From Undibacterium piscinae (GTDB taxonomy: Bacteria; Pseudomonadota; Gammaproteobacteria; Burkholderiales; Burkholderiaceae_D), in NCBI GenBank assembly GCA_003970805.2, contig CP051152.1, positions 4,122,345-4,186,344 on the forward strand: 64,000 bases of DNA. Direction: 5' to 3'. The stretch's first letter is position 1. Every line of letters begins with the position of its first letter. The notes under the pieces were generated by a model. That model was not told the origin of the DNA, made no database searches, and worked only from the letters and a program-made list of their open reading frames with translations. A program made the position numbers and the translations under genes. Below, piece by piece: positions 45,211 to 54,619 of this stretch.

Positions 45211-46008
45211 ATGAAAGTTGCTGCTATACAAATGGTTTCTACTGAGCATCTGGCGCAGAATATGGCAACGGCTGCCACTTTGCTGCAAAAGGCAAGTGAC
45301 GCAGGCGCAAAATTGCTATTGCTGCCCGAGTATTGGCCGCAAATGGGCTTGCAGGAAACCGATAAGCTGGGCATAGCAGAGCCTATCGGTAGTGGTGTGA
45401 TACAGCGCTTCTTGTCGGACAGCGCACGACGGTTGGGTGTCTGGATTATCGGAGGCACTTTACCGCTAATGTCTTCGGAAGACGATAAGGTACTTAACAC
45501 CACTCTGGTGTATAACCCGCAGGGGGAGGCGGTCGCGCATTACGACAAGATTCACTTGTTTGGATTCACTAAGGGAAGCGAGTCTTATGAAGAGTCCAGA
45601 ACCATTGTTGCCGGCGACGAGGTGACCACGGTCGATACTGATCTGGGTAAGGTCGGCCTGTCAATTTGTTATGACTTACGCTTTCCCGAGTTGTTCCGCC
45701 AGATGGGGGTATGCACCATGATCGTGGTTCCTGCTGCATTTACCCATACCACCGGGCAGGCTCACTGGGAGATCCTGTTGCGGGCGCGGGCGATAGAGAA
45801 TCAATGTTACGTGTTGGCGGCAGCCCAGGGGGGCGTGCATACCAATGGCCGGCGAACCTGGGGGCATAGTATGTTGATCGATCCCTGGGGGAAGGTCGTT
45901 GATGTCCTTGCTGAGGGCGAGGGTTTTGTTTTCGGTGAGCTCGATATGGCCTTGTTACAGGGGATACGCGACAATTTACCTGCCTTAAAGCACAGAAAGC
46001 TGGTTTGA
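45211..46008 (+). CDS. Carbon-nitrogen hydrolase (nitrilase superfamily, Nit/YbeM-like amidase)
   Basis: 265 residues. The catalytic triad of the superfamily is visible: Glu in LLLLPEYWPQMG, Lys in AHYDKIHLFGF, and Cys in GLSICYDLRFPELFRQ. A second conserved Glu lies in HWEILLRARAIENQCYV. Fold and length match the Nit1/YbeM clade, which hydrolyses deaminated glutathione; that substrate is inferred from family resemblance. Cytoplasmic. It lies between yhdP and tldD in the same orientation, a common betaproteobacterial arrangement. Confidence 0.88.
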   Translation: MKVAAIQMVSTEHLAQNMATAATLLQKASDAGAKLLLLPEYWPQMGLQETDKLGIAEPIGSGVIQRFLSDSARRLGVWIIGGTLPLMSSEDDKVLNTTLVYNPQGEAVAHYDKIHLFGFTKGSESYEESRTIVAGDEVTTVDTDLGKVGLSICYDLRFPELFRQMGVCTMIVVPAAFTHTTGQAHWEILLRARAIENQCYVLAAAQGGVHTNGRRTWGHSMLIDPWGKVVDVLAEGEGFVFGELDMALLQGIRDNLPALKHRKLV

Positions 46009-46111
46009 TCCCTGCTTTGCTGTCAGATGATCTACAATTCGATGATTCAGGCATTAATAAGCCCATGCGCCTGATGACGCATGGGGCCGCCCCTTTTTCT
46101 ATAGATACGCT

Positions 46112-47572
46112 ATGAAACTATTTGACTCCAATCTGCAGCACCTTGCGATCGCAAGAGACATTTTGCTTACCCCGTTTGGCCTGGATGAAGCCAAACTGGC
46201 TAAAGCGTTGAGCTCGATGTTTACTCACAAGATTGATTATGCAGACCTGTATTTTCAATTTACCAAAAATGAAGGTTGGAGCCTGGAAGAGGGGATAGTC
46301 AAAACGGGTAGTTTTTCGATAGATCAGGGCGTTGGTGTGCGTGCCATTTCCGGTGATAAAACCGCTTTTTCGTATTCTGATGAAATCTCTGAGCAAGCCT
46401 TGCTCGATGCCGCTACCGCGACCCGTACTATTGCCCGGCAAGGTTCAGGAAAAATCAAGGTGGCTTCTCAGATGCTGGGGCGCGCTAGTCATTCCCTGTA
46501 TTTGCAGAATGATCCTTTGGCTTCGCTCGACGCCAATCAAAAAGTAAGTTTGCTCGAACGCATGGAAAAAATTGCGAGGGCTAAGGATACGCGTGTAGTC
46601 CAGGTGATGGCTGGTCTGGCGGGTGAATATGACGTGATCCTGGTGGCGCGTAGCGACGGTGTCATGGCGGCCGATATCCGCCCTCTGGTGCGGGTGTCCG
46701 TCACTGTGATCGTTGAGCAAAATGGTCGTCGTGAAATGGGTTCAAGTGGCGGCGGCGGGCGTTATGATTATTCGTATTTTTCGGATGCCTTGCTTGAGCA
46801 GTACGCCGATGAGGCGGTGAAATCTGCCCTGATTAATCTGGACGCACGCCCGGCGCCGGCCGGACCCATGACGGTAGTGCTCGGTTCCGGGTGGCCAGGT
46901 ATTTTATTGCACGAAGCGATAGGACATGGCCTCGAAGGTGACTTCAATCGCAAGGGCTCCAGCACCTTCTCCGGCCGCATCGGTGACCGTGTTGCCGCCA
47001 AAGGTGTGACGGTAGTCGATGACGGTACCTTGGCCAATCGCCGCGGTTCGCTCAATATCGATGATGAGGGTAATCCTACCCAGTGCACGACCTTGATTGA
47101 GGATGGCATTCTGAAAGGATATATTCAGGATACGATGAATGCACGCCTGATGAAGATGCCGGTGACCGGTAATGCGCGTCGTGAATCCTTCGCCCATCTG
47201 CCTATGCCGCGTATGACCAATACCTATATGCTGGCGGGCGATAAAGATCCGCAAGAAATTTTGGCCTCAGTTAAAAATGGCTTGTACGCAGTTAATTTTG
47301 GCGGCGGTCAGGTTGATATCACTAATGGGAAATTCGTTTTCTCTGCCAGTGAAGCCTATATGATAGAAGACGGTAAAGTGACGTATCCGGTCAAGGGTGC
47401 CACCCTGATTGGTAACGGGCCTGATGTCTTGAATCGTGTTTCCATGATAGGTAATGACATGCGTCTTGACCCCGGTGTCGGTGTCTGTGGTAAAGAGGGG
47501 CAAAGCGTGCCGGTCGGTGTCGGCCAGCCTACCTTGAGGATAGATGGTTTAGTCGTTGGCGGAACTGCATAA
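46112..47572 (+). CDS. tldD: Metalloprotease TldD
   Basis: 486 residues. The zinc-binding helix is [20 protein letters not shown] (HExxxH), with the upstream [20 protein letters not shown] and the C-terminal [20 protein letters not shown] and [13 protein letters not shown] [20 protein letters not shown]. TldD forms a heterodimer with TldE (PmbA), which matures ribosomally made peptides and degrades antitoxins and unfolded helical peptides. PmbA is not in the window. It is the last gene of the yhdP-nitrilase-tldD series; the aro leader region follows. Confidence 0.95.
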   Translation: MKLFDSNLQHLAIARDILLTPFGLDEAKLAKALSSMFTHKIDYADLYFQFTKNEGWSLEEGIVKTGSFSIDQGVGVRAISGDKTAFSYSDEISEQALLDAATATRTIARQGSGKIKVASQMLGRASHSLYLQNDPLASLDANQKVSLLERMEKIARAKDTRVVQVMAGLAGEYDVILVARSDGVMAADIRPLVRVSVTVIVEQNGRREMGSSGGGGRYDYSYFSDALLEQYADEAVKSALINLDARPAPAGPMTVVLGSGWPGILLHEAIGHGLEGDFNRKGSSTFSGRIGDRVAAKGVTVVDDGTLANRRGSLNIDDEGNPTQCTTLIEDGILKGYIQDTMNARLMKMPVTGNARRESFAHLPMPRMTNTYMLAGDKDPQEILASVKNGLYAVNFGGGQVDITNGKFVFSASEAYMIEDGKVTYPVKGATLIGNGPDVLNRVSMIGNDMRLDPGVGVCGKEGQSVPVGVGQPTLRIDGLVVGGTA

Positions 47573-47629
47573 TCGCAATGATAAAATCATGATTTCCGTC
47601 AGGGAACAGAATAAAATAAAACAAAAACC

Positions 47630-47659
47630 TTGCCAAGCCATGCAATATATTGTTATAGT
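47630..47659 (+). promoter_or_regulatory. Probable sigma70 promoter of the DAHP synthase leader
   Basis: -35 TTGCCA (47630-47635) and -10 TATAGT (47654-47659) with 18-bp spacing. Transcription would start near 47666, about 20 bases before the leader ATG. Confidence 0.6.
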
Positions 47660-47686
47660 CAGCTCATTAGACTTGCAGAGTTAGCC

Positions 47687-47758
47687 ATGGCACACGCCCG
47701 ATTTTACTTTTATTTTTATTTTAGCTATTCCAGCCCCAAGGCGGTGGAGAAGCGGTAA
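47687..47758 (+). CDS. Phe/Tyr-rich leader peptide (23 aa) of the DAHP synthase gene
   Basis: ATG 47687 opens a 23-codon frame ending in TAA 47756-47758. Residues 6-14 read FYFYFYFSY: eight Phe or Tyr codons in nine (four UUU, three UAU, one UAC). The C-terminal part is SSPKAVEKR. The last codons contain GGCGG (about 47740-47744), which can pair with the 5' arm of the following terminator. A ribosome stalled at the Phe/Tyr codons would leave GGCGG free to form an antiterminator, while one that reaches the stop would cover it and let the terminator form. This is classical transcription attenuation responding to Phe and Tyr. Confidence 0.85.
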   Translation: MAHARFYFYFYFSYSSPKAVEKR

Positions 47759-47794
47759 GTTCACGTAAAAGCAAGATCCGAACATATCAAATCT

Positions 47795-47828
47795 AAAAAA
47801 TCCGCCAGCGTTGGCGGATTTTTTTTTT
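47795..47828 (+). terminator. Attenuator terminator in front of the DAHP synthase gene
   Basis: TCCGCCA (47801-47807) pairs with TGGCGGA (47812-47818), extended by A6/T6, followed by a long T-run. It lies 36 bases after the leader stop and about 95 bases before aroG. Confidence 0.92.
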
Positions 47829-47923
47829 GCGCATTCGATTTTAGCTTTGAGTTTTTTTAGTTTTTTAGTTTTTTAGTTTTTAAATTTTATATAGTAAATA
47901 TTAACCATTAAGCGGGAAATAAC

Positions 47924-48985
47924 ATGCAACGCACCGACGATTTACGCATACGGGAAATGAAAGAACTGCTTCCTCCTTCGCATCTGATACGCGAATACGG
48001 CTGTTCGGATAAGGCTTCTGAAACGGCGGCAAGTGCCAGAACTGCGCTACACAGAATTTTGCACGCGCAGGATGACCGCGTGATGGTGGTGATAGGGCCT
48101 TGCTCGATTCATGACACCAAGGCTGCCATGGAATATGCGCATAAGCTGGTAAAAGAGCGTGAGCGTTTTTCGGGCGAGCTGGAAATCGTCATGCGTGTAT
48201 ATTTCGAAAAACCACGTACCACGGTCGGCTGGAAAGGCCTGATCAATGATCCATATATGGATAATAGCTTCCGCATCAATGACGGTTTGCGCATTGCGCG
48301 AGAATTGCTGCTCAATATTAATGAGCTAGGTTTGCCAGCAGGCACGGAATACCTGGACGTGATTAGCCCGCAATACATTGCTGATTTGATTAGCTGGGGC
48401 GCGATAGGCGCACGCACTACCGAGTCGCAGGTGCATCGCGAACTGGCATCTGGCCTGTCATGCCCGGTCGGGTTCAAGAACGGCACCGATGGCAACGTCA
48501 AGATCGCAGTGGATGCGATTAAGGCGGCATCGCAGCCGCACCATTTCCTGTCTGTGACCAAGGGCGGACATTCGGCGATTGTCTCTACCAACGGTAATGA
48601 AGATTGTCACATCATTCTGCGCGGTGGCAAGGCGCCAAACTACGATGCGGCCAGTGTTGATGCCGCATGTATTGATATCGCATCCAATGGCCTGGCATCG
48701 CGTCTGATGATCGACGCGTCGCACGCCAATAGTTCGAAAAATCCGGCTAACCAGATCCCTGTATGTGCGAATATCGCTGCCCAGATCGCAGCCGGTGACA
48801 CGCGTATTGTGGGCGTCATGATAGAGTCCAATCTGGTCGCCGGACGTCAGGATCTGGTCGCTGGCAAAGAACTGGTCTACGGTCAGTCGGTCACTGACGG
48901 CTGTATTGCCTGGGATGAGAGTATTGCAGTACTGGAAGGTTTGGCAGAAGCGGTTAAACAGCGTCGCCTGAAGTTGGCTGAGTAA
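47924..48985 (+). CDS. aroG: 3-deoxy-7-phosphoheptulonate (DAHP) synthase, class I
   Basis: 353 residues, cytoplasmic, first step of aromatic amino acid synthesis from PEP and erythrose 4-phosphate. Class I motifs are visible: VMVVIGPCSIHDTKAAMEYA (metal Cys), MRVYFEKPRTTVGWKGLIND, EYLDVISPQYIADLISWGAI with GARTTESQVHRE, GFKNGTDGNVKIA, and the C-terminal LMIDASHANSSKNP. The regulation visible upstream (Phe/Tyr leader, terminator) suggests end-product control by Phe or Tyr. Which amino acid inhibits the enzyme itself cannot be read reliably. It appears to be transcribed alone. Confidence 0.95.
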   Translation: MQRTDDLRIREMKELLPPSHLIREYGCSDKASETAASARTALHRILHAQDDRVMVVIGPCSIHDTKAAMEYAHKLVKERERFSGELEIVMRVYFEKPRTTVGWKGLINDPYMDNSFRINDGLRIARELLLNINELGLPAGTEYLDVISPQYIADLISWGAIGARTTESQVHRELASGLSCPVGFKNGTDGNVKIAVDAIKAASQPHHFLSVTKGGHSAIVSTNGNEDCHIILRGGKAPNYDAASVDAACIDIASNGLASRLMIDASHANSSKNPANQIPVCANIAAQIAAGDTRIVGVMIESNLVAGRQDLVAGKELVYGQSVTDGCIAWDESIAVLEGLAEAVKQRRLKLAE

Positions 48986-49049
48986 AGCCGTGATTCCCGG
49001 TGGATGAAACTGACTTACTCATCCATCGGCATCATTGTAGTAGCGCGTT

Positions 49050-49685
49050 TTAGAAGCGCTTGCTGAGTATCATTTGCTCGCCATTTCTGCGCATGTCCAT
49101 GCGATTGAGAAATGACATGCCTAGCAGAATAATCGGTAGCTGCCCCTCATGTACCGAGGCTTCTACCTGATGTAATTCTATGTCGCCGATTTTAATAGAG
49201 TCTAGCTTGACGATGTAGATATTGACTATACCGTTGGCGGTGCTGGAGCGACCCTGTCTTCCCGCCTTGTAATTGATACCCATGCGACGGGCATCGGCTG
49301 CCGGTATCGAAATTAAGCTGGCGCCGGTGTCTACCAGCATATCCATGCTGCCACCGCCATTGATCTGGCCTTTGGCGACGAATTGACCATGGCCATCGGC
49401 CTGCAGCGTAACGCTGGTGTTGGCGCTCACAGCTGAACGATGTACGTGCTGACCCAATGTCAGAGTCTGACGCTTACCATTGAGCTCTATGGTCGCCGTT
49501 GCGCTGTCGGTCGAGACCAGGCGGGCACCATCGGCAATACTGCTGCCGACGGCATAAATCTTGGGTGCATTGCCATCTACCACCAGCACAGCCTTACCCG
49601 GAAACAGTCCCACCACGCCGATGTCAGCGGCCTGTGCCGATGACAACCATGCGATAGATAAACACAGTGCCGGGAAAATTTTCAT
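49050..49685 (-). CDS. Secreted retropepsin-like aspartic protease (TIGR02281 family)
   Basis: 211 residues. A signal peptide (residues 1-19, MKIFPALCLSIAWLSSAQA) precedes an SH3-like N-terminal part. The single-lobe retroviral-type protease domain (about 105-211) has the active-site MLVDTGASLISIP, then MGINYKAG and the second hydrophobic-Gly motif IILLGMSFLNRMDM. The single DTGA motif implies a homodimer, as in retropepsins. It is periplasmic or membrane-associated; the substrate is unknown. It follows yajQ on the minus strand after about 43 bases. Confidence 0.87.
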   Translation of the reverse strand: MKIFPALCLSIAWLSSAQAADIGVVGLFPGKAVLVVDGNAPKIYAVGSSIADGARLVSTDSATATIELNGKRQTLTLGQHVHRSAVSANTSVTLQADGHGQFVAKGQINGGGSMDMLVDTGASLISIPAADARRMGINYKAGRQGRSSTANGIVNIYIVKLDSIKIGDIELHQVEASVHEGQLPIILLGMSFLNRMDMRRNGEQMILSKRF

Positions 49686-49728
49686 GCTGGTAGTCTCCGC
49701 TTGATTTTTTTACTGAAACTTAATTTGC

Positions 49729-50220
49729 TTAGTCGCGGAAATTATTGAATTCCAGTGGCAGATCCTTGATTTCCTTGCGCAGCATTGCCATCGCCTCTTG
49801 CAAATCATCGCGCTTGGCACCGGTGATACGTACTGCATCGCCCTGTATGCTCGCTTGTACCTTGAGTTTGCTATCCTTGATGGTCTTGACGATTTTCTTG
49901 GCATCGTCACTTTCAATACCATTTTTAATCTTGATGACTTGCTTGACCTTGTCGCCGCCGATTTTCTCTACCTTGCCTTTGTCGAGGAAACGTACGTCAA
50001 CGCCGCGTTTTCCCATGGTCTGCGTCACTTCTATCATGATCTGATCAAGATGAAATTCGGAGTCACCGAAAATGGTGACTTCGCGCTCTTTTTCCTTAAG
50101 CTCAACTTTGGCACTGGTACCTTTTAAGTCAAAACGATTGGTGACCACTTTGTTGGTCTGCACGATCGCATTTTTAACTTCGTCCATATTCGCTTCAGAG
50201 ACGGTATCAAAAGATGGCAT
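49729..50220 (-). CDS. YajQ family cyclic di-GMP-binding protein
   Basis: 163 residues: [60 protein letters not shown], and [22 protein letters not shown] [18 protein letters not shown]. The family has two ferredoxin-like halves. Some members bind c-di-GMP and act as co-regulators with LysR-type factors; others bind tRNA or nucleotides. It is consistent with the c-di-GMP enzymes elsewhere in the window, but no partner is adjacent. The ribosome binding site is AAGGA before ATG 50220. Confidence 0.93.
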   Translation of the reverse strand: MPSFDTVSEANMDEVKNAIVQTNKVVTNRFDLKGTSAKVELKEKEREVTIFGDSEFHLDQIMIEVTQTMGKRGVDVRFLDKGKVEKIGGDKVKQVIKIKNGIESDDAKKIVKTIKDSKLKVQASIQGDAVRITGAKRDDLQEAMAMLRKEIKDLPLEFNNFRD

Positions 50221-50330
50221 GTTTATTCCTTGGTGATTTAATGTAAATTAATTGAATTGACGACTATGGGCGTATTTTAACAAAAGCCAGCTCTAACTTA
50301 GCGTCTATTCACGTCTATAATTCTGCCTCT

Positions 50331-51359
50331 ATGAATATGCCTCTTCTCCCACAAAAAAATATCTCCCTGCAGAAGCTCAATAGTTTCGGTATCGCTGCGC
50401 ACGCTTCAGCATTTTTGCGCATAGAGAGCGAACAGCAATTGATACAGATCAGCCGCGACCAACAACTGGCGCGCATGCCCAGATTAATCCTTGGCGGCGG
50501 CAGTAATCTGGTGCTCTCTGACAAGCTTGATGTGCTGGTGCTGCAGATGGCCATGATGGGTAAGCATATCGTTGAAGAGAATGAAGATTTTGTGTATGTC
50601 TGTGCGGCGGCTGGTGAACCATGGCATGAATTCGTCTTGTGGACTTTGCAGCAGGGCTTGGGTGGCTTGGAAAATCTCTCGCTGATACCTGGCACTGCCG
50701 GTGCTGCACCGATACAAAATATCGGTGCCTATGGCGTTGAGATGCAGGATTATTTTCATCACCTTACCGCGTTTGATTTCCTCAGCGGCGACATCGTCAC
50801 AATGGATAAACAGGACTGCCGGTTCGCCTACCGCGATAGTATTTTCAAGCACGACTACCGTGACAGAATGGTGATTTTGAACGTGGTTTTCGCCTTGCCA
50901 AAAATATGGCAGCCGCGTTTGAACTATGGCGATGTCGCACAACTGCTGATAGCGAAAGGGATTACTGCGCCTGGCCCGAAAGACGTCAGCGACGCCATCA
51001 TCGCGATCCGCCGCAGTAAATTGCCCGACCCTGCCGAAATCGGCAATGCCGGCAGTTTTTTCAAGAACCCTATCGTCAGTGCAGAGTTGCGCGACTCTTT
51101 GCACGCTCAATATCCGGCGATGGTCAGCTATGCGCAAACGGATGGTGGTTATAAGCTGGCGGCAGGCTGGCTGATAGAGCAATCCGGCTGGAAGGGTAAG
51201 GCTTTGGGCAATGCCGGTGTCTACCAAAAACAGGCGCTGGTGCTGGTTAATCTCGGTGGTGCCACAGGGGCGGAAGTGCGTCGCCTGGCGCAGCAGATAC
51301 AGGCCGATGTGTTTGATAAATTTGGCGTCGAGCTGGAAATTGAGCCGGTGTTTGTCTGA
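50331..51359 (+). CDS. murB: UDP-N-acetylenolpyruvoylglucosamine reductase
   Basis: 342 residues, the longer type I MurB. It reduces the enolpyruvyl group to make UDP-N-acetylmuramate in peptidoglycan synthesis, using FAD and NADPH. FAD-binding domain: NSFGIAAHASAFLRI, RLILGGGSNLVLSD, SLIPGTAGAAPIQNIGAYGV, CRFAYRDSIFK. Catalytic Ser and Glu in PEIGNAGSFFKNP-like DPAEIGNAGSFFKNPIVS and the terminal ELEIEPVFV. Cytoplasmic. It is divergent from yajQ. Confidence 0.95.
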   Translation: MNMPLLPQKNISLQKLNSFGIAAHASAFLRIESEQQLIQISRDQQLARMPRLILGGGSNLVLSDKLDVLVLQMAMMGKHIVEENEDFVYVCAAAGEPWHEFVLWTLQQGLGGLENLSLIPGTAGAAPIQNIGAYGVEMQDYFHHLTAFDFLSGDIVTMDKQDCRFAYRDSIFKHDYRDRMVILNVVFALPKIWQPRLNYGDVAQLLIAKGITAPGPKDVSDAIIAIRRSKLPDPAEIGNAGSFFKNPIVSAELRDSLHAQYPAMVSYAQTDGGYKLAAGWLIEQSGWKGKALGNAGVYQKQALVLVNLGGATGAEVRRLAQQIQADVFDKFGVELEIEPVFV

Positions 51360-51561
51360 GTCTGAACGCAGACTTAGTGCCGACGCAGCATACAATTGCA
51401 TGAACATATGATGTCTCGTTTCTGCGACTGTTCTGATACAAATTGAATCAAAATGTTTCAACGACACTGATCTGATACCGCTTGTAGCTGTTTATGCTGC
51501 GGGCATCGCTAGGTTCGGGTTAGCATGTCTTTATCTTATTATCAGACATAAGGGCAATTTC

Positions 51562-52345
51562 ATGAGCAAGACCATTTTGATCACCGGTGCCGGCAGCGGT
51601 TTTGGCAAGCTAGCGGCCTATGCTTTGGCGCAACGCGGCCATCGCGTGATCGCTGCCACCTATGACCAGATGCAGGCTGATGCGCTGGCAACCGAAGCCG
51701 GTGCGGCAGGGATTGCACTACAAATCATTAAGCTTGATATCACTAACGAGGAAGACCGGCGTCAACTGTTGGGTAGCGGGATTGATGTGCTGATCAATAA
51801 TGCCGGTGTCGGAGAGTCCGGACCATTGGCCGAAGTGCCTTTGGAGCGCATCCGCCGCACCTTTGAAACCAATGTCATCGGTAGTCTGGGTATGGTGCAA
51901 GTGGCGGTTCCCGAATTGATCAAGCGCGGCGGCGGCACTATCATCTTCGTGACTTCGCTGGCCGGGCGCATGCCCATCCCTTTCCTGGCTCCGTATGGCA
52001 TGACTAAATATGCGCTGGAAGTGGCCGGTGCTGATCTGGCGGTTGAATTAAAACCCTTCAATATCGCCGTTAGCATGATAGAGCCGGGCGCCTTTGCTAC
52101 CGGTTTTAACGAAGCGCAGATTGCCCACCAAATATAGCTGGATGCGGCCCGATTCGATCTATCGTGACCAGAAGGCATTTATCGAAAAGAACGAAAAGAC
52201 CGTGCTCGGCCTGCAAAGCGTCAAGATAGAAAAAGTGATAGATGCGCTGGTGATGGCGGTTGAAGCGAAGCGGCCAAAACTGCGTTACGCCGTACCAAAA
52301 TGGCAGGGTGCCGGGATACAGTTATTGCGTGCTTTTGGGATGTGA
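51562..52345 (+). pseudogene. SDR family oxidoreductase, interrupted by a +1 frameshift
   Basis: It begins MSKTILITGAGSGFGKLAAY, continues VLINNAGVGESGPL, and has the catalytic Ser in FVTSLAGRMPIPFLAPYGMT with Tyr and Lys of Y..TK. The frame stops at 52135-52137 after NEAQIAHQI. In another frame the protein goes on as YSWMRPDSIYRDQKAF to RYAVPKWQGAGIQLLRAFGM and stops at 52345. Deleting one A of the AAA run near 52126-52128 joins them as AHQYSWMRPDS. The full length would be about 260 residues, normal for classical SDRs; the substrate is unknown. A sequencing error is as likely as a pseudogene. Confidence 0.85.
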
Positions 52346-52353
52346 GTGGGCTT

Positions 52354-52788
52354 ATGATGAAAATTCACGGTCAATGGGAAATCTCTTTAGTGAGAAATGT
52401 TGTGCTTAGTGCGGTCGCAGGTATCTTCAATGAAGAGGGGGTTGAGGCCGAACTGCGCGATTTTCATGCACTAATACCTAAGGAAGGGGCATGGGCGGCC
52501 CTGATCGATCTGAGCAATTGGGACATGGGCAGTAGTGCCACATTTAAAGCGGTCGTGAGCTTTCATGAATGGATTTTTGCACATGGCTGTCAGCGCATCG
52601 CGATTGTGATGCCAGAGAGTTTTCGCCGGACTCTCCATCAAAAAAACACCAGTCAATTTTCTACCGATGTGTTTCGCTACTTTGGCAATTTTGAGGCGGC
52701 CAGTGTCTGGCTCAGTGACGAGGGATTTTTAATCGCTGCCGATGAAAATCCGCATCAGGCATTTCTGCAGCGCACGCGATTTGAGTGA
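52354..52788 (+). CDS. Conserved-looking protein of unknown function (possible STAS-like fold)
   Basis: 144 residues from ATG 52354 (52357 also possible); the open frame starts earlier but overlaps the SDR gene. It has no signal peptide or membrane helix. The sequence alternates helix and strand, and contains AALIDLSNWDMGSSATFKAV (a strand then helix) and RIAIVMPESFRRTL. The order resembles STAS/SpoIIAA-like domains, but no diagnostic motif is present. It follows the SDR gene by 8 bases and is probably co-transcribed with it. Confidence 0.7.
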   Translation: MMKIHGQWEISLVRNVVLSAVAGIFNEEGVEAELRDFHALIPKEGAWAALIDLSNWDMGSSATFKAVVSFHEWIFAHGCQRIAIVMPESFRRTLHQKNTSQFSTDVFRYFGNFEAASVWLSDEGFLIAADENPHQAFLQRTRFE

Positions 52789-52896
52789 TGTTGCGCGATC
52801 AAGATACGGCCAAAAAAACAATACACAGCATTCATGCGCCTTACGGGCCATTTTCAGGCCGGCAGGCGCATCAATAGGGCGTCTTGCAATGTAGAT

Positions 52897-53211
52897 TTAG
52901 ACGAAATGGCAGACGTAATCCAAGGTTTCCAGCGTTTCTATATCGAAGCTGGAATTGGCTGGAACATTGAATTGCTGGCCACCTTCATAGCTCGCCCAGT
53001 CTTGTTCGCCCTTGATGCGGATGCGGCATTTACCTGCATTCAGTTCCATAATTTCTGCTGCGCCGGTATTGAAGACCAGGCTAGACGGGAAAATCACGCC
53101 TATGGTTTTTTTGCTGCCGTCGGCAAACAAGACGGTGTGTGAAACGCATTTACCATCGAAATAGATATTGGCTTGCTTGATGACGCTAACTTGGTCGAAT
53201 TGTGTAGTCAT
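52897..53211 (-). CDS. ppnP: Pyrimidine/purine nucleoside phosphorylase PpnP
   Basis: 104 residues, a single cupin-like barrel (DUF1255/YaiE): [59 protein letters not shown], and [20 protein letters not shown]. PpnP cleaves a range of nucleosides with phosphate to base and ribose 1-phosphate. Together with ppnN at 5.5 kb it suggests active nucleotide salvage, although they are far apart. It lies downstream of argG, with 90 bases between that include the arg terminator; a separate transcript is likely. Confidence 0.94.
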   Translation of the reverse strand: MTTQFDQVSVIKQANIYFDGKCVSHTVLFADGSKKTIGVIFPSSLVFNTGAAEIMELNAGKCRIRIKGEQDWASYEGGQQFNVPANSSFDIETLETLDYVCHFV

Positions 53212-53241
53212 TATGAGTCAGGGTTGTGGAGGAAAAAAGGC

Positions 53242-53276
53242 AAAAAAACAGCCCGATGTCTTGCGATATCGAGCTG
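53242..53276 (-). terminator. Rho-independent terminator of the argDFG operon
   Basis: On the minus strand CAGCTCGAT pairs with ATCGGGCTG (53276-53268 with 53257-53249, one G-T pair), then T7. It lies 26 bases after the argG stop. Confidence 0.85.
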
Positions 53277-53301
53277 CTTAAATCAGTACAAATAAAGCGT
53301 G

Positions 53302-54531
53302 TTAACCGCGTTTAGCTTTAGCGTTGGCTGCAATGCGCATACGCAGGGCATTCAACTTGATGAAACCGCCGGCATCCGCCTGGTTGTAAGCGCCGCCATC
53401 TTCATCGAAAGTGGCAATCGTCATGTCGAACAGCGAATCGGTTTTAGAGTCGCGTGAGACGGTGATGACATTACCCTTGTACAGTTTCAGGCGAACCCAG
53501 CCGTTGACGTTCAGTTGTGTATGGTCGATCAGGGTTTGCAGAGCGACGCGCTCTGGTGCCCACCAGTAGCCGTTATAGATCAGGCTGGCGTAACGCGGCA
53601 TCAGATCGTCTTTCAGATGTGCCACTTCACGGTCTAAGGTGATCGATTCAATCGCACGGTGTGCGCGCAGCATGATGGTGCCGCCCGGAGTTTCGTAGCA
53701 GCCGCGTGATTTCATGCCGACGTAACGGTTCTCTACCAGATCCAGACGGCCGATGCCGTGCTTGCCACCCAGGCGATTGAGTTCGGTCAGTACGGTGGCG
53801 GGCGACATGCGTACGCCGTTCAGTGCAACGATATCGCCTTTTTCGTATTCGATATCGAGGTATTCCGGTTGATCCGGAGCTTGCTCAGGGCTGACAGTCC
53901 AGCGCCACATGCTTTCTTCTGCTTCGTTACTTGGGTTTTCCAGGTGACGACCTTCAAAGCTGATGTGCAGCAGATTGGCATCCATGGAGTAAGGGGCACC
54001 GCCATTTTTATGCTTCTGGTCGATTTCTATGCCAGCGTCTTCCGCGTATTTCATCAGTTTTTCGCGTGACAGCAAATCCCATTCGCGCCATGGAGCGATA
54101 ACTTTAACGTTAGGCATCAGGGCGTAGGCGCCGAGTTCAAAGCGCACCTGGTCATTACCTTTGCCGGTCGCGCCATGCGAGATAGTATCGGCACCGGTGG
54201 CCTTGGCGATTTCGATCAGACGCTTGGCAATCAAAGGACGGGCGATCGAGGTGCCGAGCAGGTACTCGCCTTCATACACGGTGTTGGCGCGGAACATAGG
54301 GAAGACGAAGTCACGCACGAACTCTTCACGCACATCGTCGATGAAAATGTTTTCAGGCTTGATGCCGAATTTCAAGGCTTTGGCACGTGCCGGTTCCAGT
54401 TCTTCGCCCTGGCCGAGATCGGCGGTGAAGGTGATGATTTCGCATTTGTAATTATCTTGCAGCCATTTCAATATGACTGAAGTATCCAGGCCGCCGGAAT
54501 AGGCTAGCACTACTTTTTTGACGTCGCTCAT
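53302..54531 (-). CDS. argG: Argininosuccinate synthase
   Basis: 409 residues, the type with about 400 residues. It joins citrulline and aspartate using ATP (arginine step 7). Seen: [20 protein letters not shown] (PP-loop), [39 protein letters not shown], and [20 protein letters not shown]. It is the last gene of argD-argF-argG. About 88 bases separate it from argF, and the operon terminator follows. Confidence 0.96.
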   Translation of the reverse strand: MSDVKKVVLAYSGGLDTSVILKWLQDNYKCEIITFTADLGQGEELEPARAKALKFGIKPENIFIDDVREEFVRDFVFPMFRANTVYEGEYLLGTSIARPLIAKRLIEIAKATGADTISHGATGKGNDQVRFELGAYALMPNVKVIAPWREWDLLSREKLMKYAEDAGIEIDQKHKNGGAPYSMDANLLHISFEGRHLENPSNEAEESMWRWTVSPEQAPDQPEYLDIEYEKGDIVALNGVRMSPATVLTELNRLGGKHGIGRLDLVENRYVGMKSRGCYETPGGTIMLRAHRAIESITLDREVAHLKDDLMPRYASLIYNGYWWAPERVALQTLIDHTQLNVNGWVRLKLYKGNVITVSRDSKTDSLFDMTIATFDEDGGAYNQADAGGFIKLNALRMRIAANAKAKRG

Positions 54532-54619
54532 AATTCGCTTTCTATTGGTTCTAACGTGTTTGTGTAGATTGAGTATTTGATCGGTACTGTTGTTAGTACT
54601 GGTATTTTTTGGTATTTGT

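Noticed and set aside
49050..49685. A retroviral or transposon origin of the retropepsin-like protease
   Set aside because: Family TIGR02281 is a chromosomal, secreted proteobacterial protein; no reverse transcriptase or integrase is near.
50484..51467. 327-codon minus-strand frame opposite murB
   Set aside because: murB is certain on the plus strand. The opposite frame has no known motifs and arises from codon bias.
52300..52353. Longer start of the unknown gene at 52300
   Set aside because: It would overlap the SDR coding region; ATG 52354 directly follows the SDR stop and fits an operon.
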